Position numbers and translations under genes: made by a program. Below, in pieces: positions 12,403 to 12,844 of a stretch of DNA of 12,844 nucleotides (its first letter is position 1; each line of letters starts with the position of its first letter). The stretch spans positions 1 to 12,844 of the forward strand of contig JBOGEB010000126.1 in NCBI GenBank assembly GCA_050743125.1. The letters run 5' to 3'. The notes beneath the pieces are model-generated. The model did no database searches and had not been told where the DNA came from. It saw nothing but the letters and a program-made list of their open reading frames with translations. The DNA is from JBOGEB01 sp050743125. GTDB taxonomy: Bacteria; Actinomycetota; Nitriliruptoria; Euzebyales; Egibacteraceae.

Positions 12403-12844
12403 GTGCTCCAAGACAAGGCTGTGCTTCCAGCAAAGCTGCAGGAGGTCGTCGATGAGTTCGCCGACCTCCCCCGTGACCTGCGCATCGAAGCGCTGCTCGA
12501 CTACTCGCGCATGGTGCCGCCGCTGCCGCCCCACATCGACGCCGACGCGCTCGAGCGCGTCCACGAGTGCCAGACCCCGTTCTTCGTCGCTGCCGAGGTC
12601 GGCGAGGACGAGGCCGTGACGCTGCACTTCGACGCCCCGCCGGAGGCGCCGACGACCAGAGGCTTCGCCGGCATTCTCAGCGTCGGCCTGTCCGGCGCGA
12701 GGGCCGGCGACATCCTTGCGACGCCCGAGGACTTCTATACGAGGATGGGCCTTGCCGACGCGATCTCCCCGCTCCGCCTCCGCGGCATGTCGGCGATCCT
12801 CGCCCGGGTAAAACGCCAGATCCGCGTCCAGCTCGCCGCCGCCT
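12403..12844 (+). CDS. sufE: SufE-like Fe-S cluster sulfur acceptor, 3' end cut by window
   Basis: At least 147 residues of a SufE-family protein, open to the end of the window. SufE accepts persulfide sulfur from the cysteine desulfurase SufS and passes it to the SufBCD scaffold. The sequence starts with a helix (LPAKLQEVVDEFADLP), followed by RIEALLDYS. HECQTPFFVAAEV carries the expected sulfur-accepting Cys56, then LHFDAPPEAPTTRGFAGIL and a C-terminal SPLRLRGMSAILARVKRQIR. These fit the actinobacterial SufE form, where ECQTP replaces the GC(Q/T)S of enterobacterial SufE. The GTG at 12403 begins one base after the sulfurtransferase stop; no ATG candidate exists upstream, so coupled translation is likely. 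The protein is near its expected full length, so little should be missing. Confidence 0.92.
   Translation, partial: MLQDKAVLPAKLQEVVDEFADLPRDLRIEALLDYSRMVPPLPPHIDADALERVHECQTPFFVAAEVGEDEAVTLHFDAPPEAPTTRGFAGILSVGLSGARAGDILATPEDFYTRMGLADAISPLRLRGMSAILARVKRQIRVQLAAA

Noticed and set aside
11277..12485. 402-codon minus-strand frame opposite the sulfurtransferase
   Set aside because: Shadow of a gene with an intact CRIGERSSH active site and strong ribosome site.

Overview
The window is a high-GC chromosome segment of an actinobacterial type. Four things point that way: very high GC at third codon positions, frequent GTG starts, a small excisionase/BldC-type DNA-binding protein, and a two-domain rhodanese (CRIGERSSH active site) followed directly by a SufE-like gene, an order known in mycobacteria. 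The genus cannot be named from the sequence. No tRNA, rRNA, CRISPR array, complete insertion sequence or phage gene was found. No stretch over 300 bases lacks a gene.

Left part (68-6524): a glutamine amidotransferase-like gene on the minus strand diverges from a tightly packed plus-strand operon. The operon holds two different IucA/IucC-type NRPS-independent siderophore (NIS) synthetases, coupled by an ATGA overlap, and a type III PLP-dependent decarboxylase of the SbnH/PvsE kind starting 7 bases after the second synthetase. Two NIS ligases plus one decarboxylase is the biosynthetic core seen in staphyloferrin B, vibrioferrin and achromobactin loci. The inferred product is a carboxylate-type siderophore made from a citrate-like acid and a decarboxylated amino-acid conjugate. 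No exporter, receptor or precursor-making gene is present here, so the locus looks minimal or split.

Middle (6558-8521, minus strand): a phospholipase D/cardiolipin synthase-like gene with clearly lower GC than its surroundings, probably acquired, and a LOG-family nucleotide phosphoribohydrolase. A structured 238-base intergenic region (8522-8759) follows, with two strong hairpins, an imperfect 17-base direct repeat and a possible leader ORF.

Right part (8760-12844): a membrane acyltransferase-3 protein overlapping a 209-residue protein of unknown function; a small minus-strand helix-turn-helix protein whose 3' end overlaps that gene; a divergent protein resembling a stand-alone CpaE-like receiver domain; then a thiosulfate/3-mercaptopyruvate sulfurtransferase and a SufE-like sulfur acceptor that runs off the window end. 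The last two form a probable sulfur-trafficking pair. Fe-S assembly and siderophore supply would both touch iron metabolism, but the two ends of the window are not shown to be linked.
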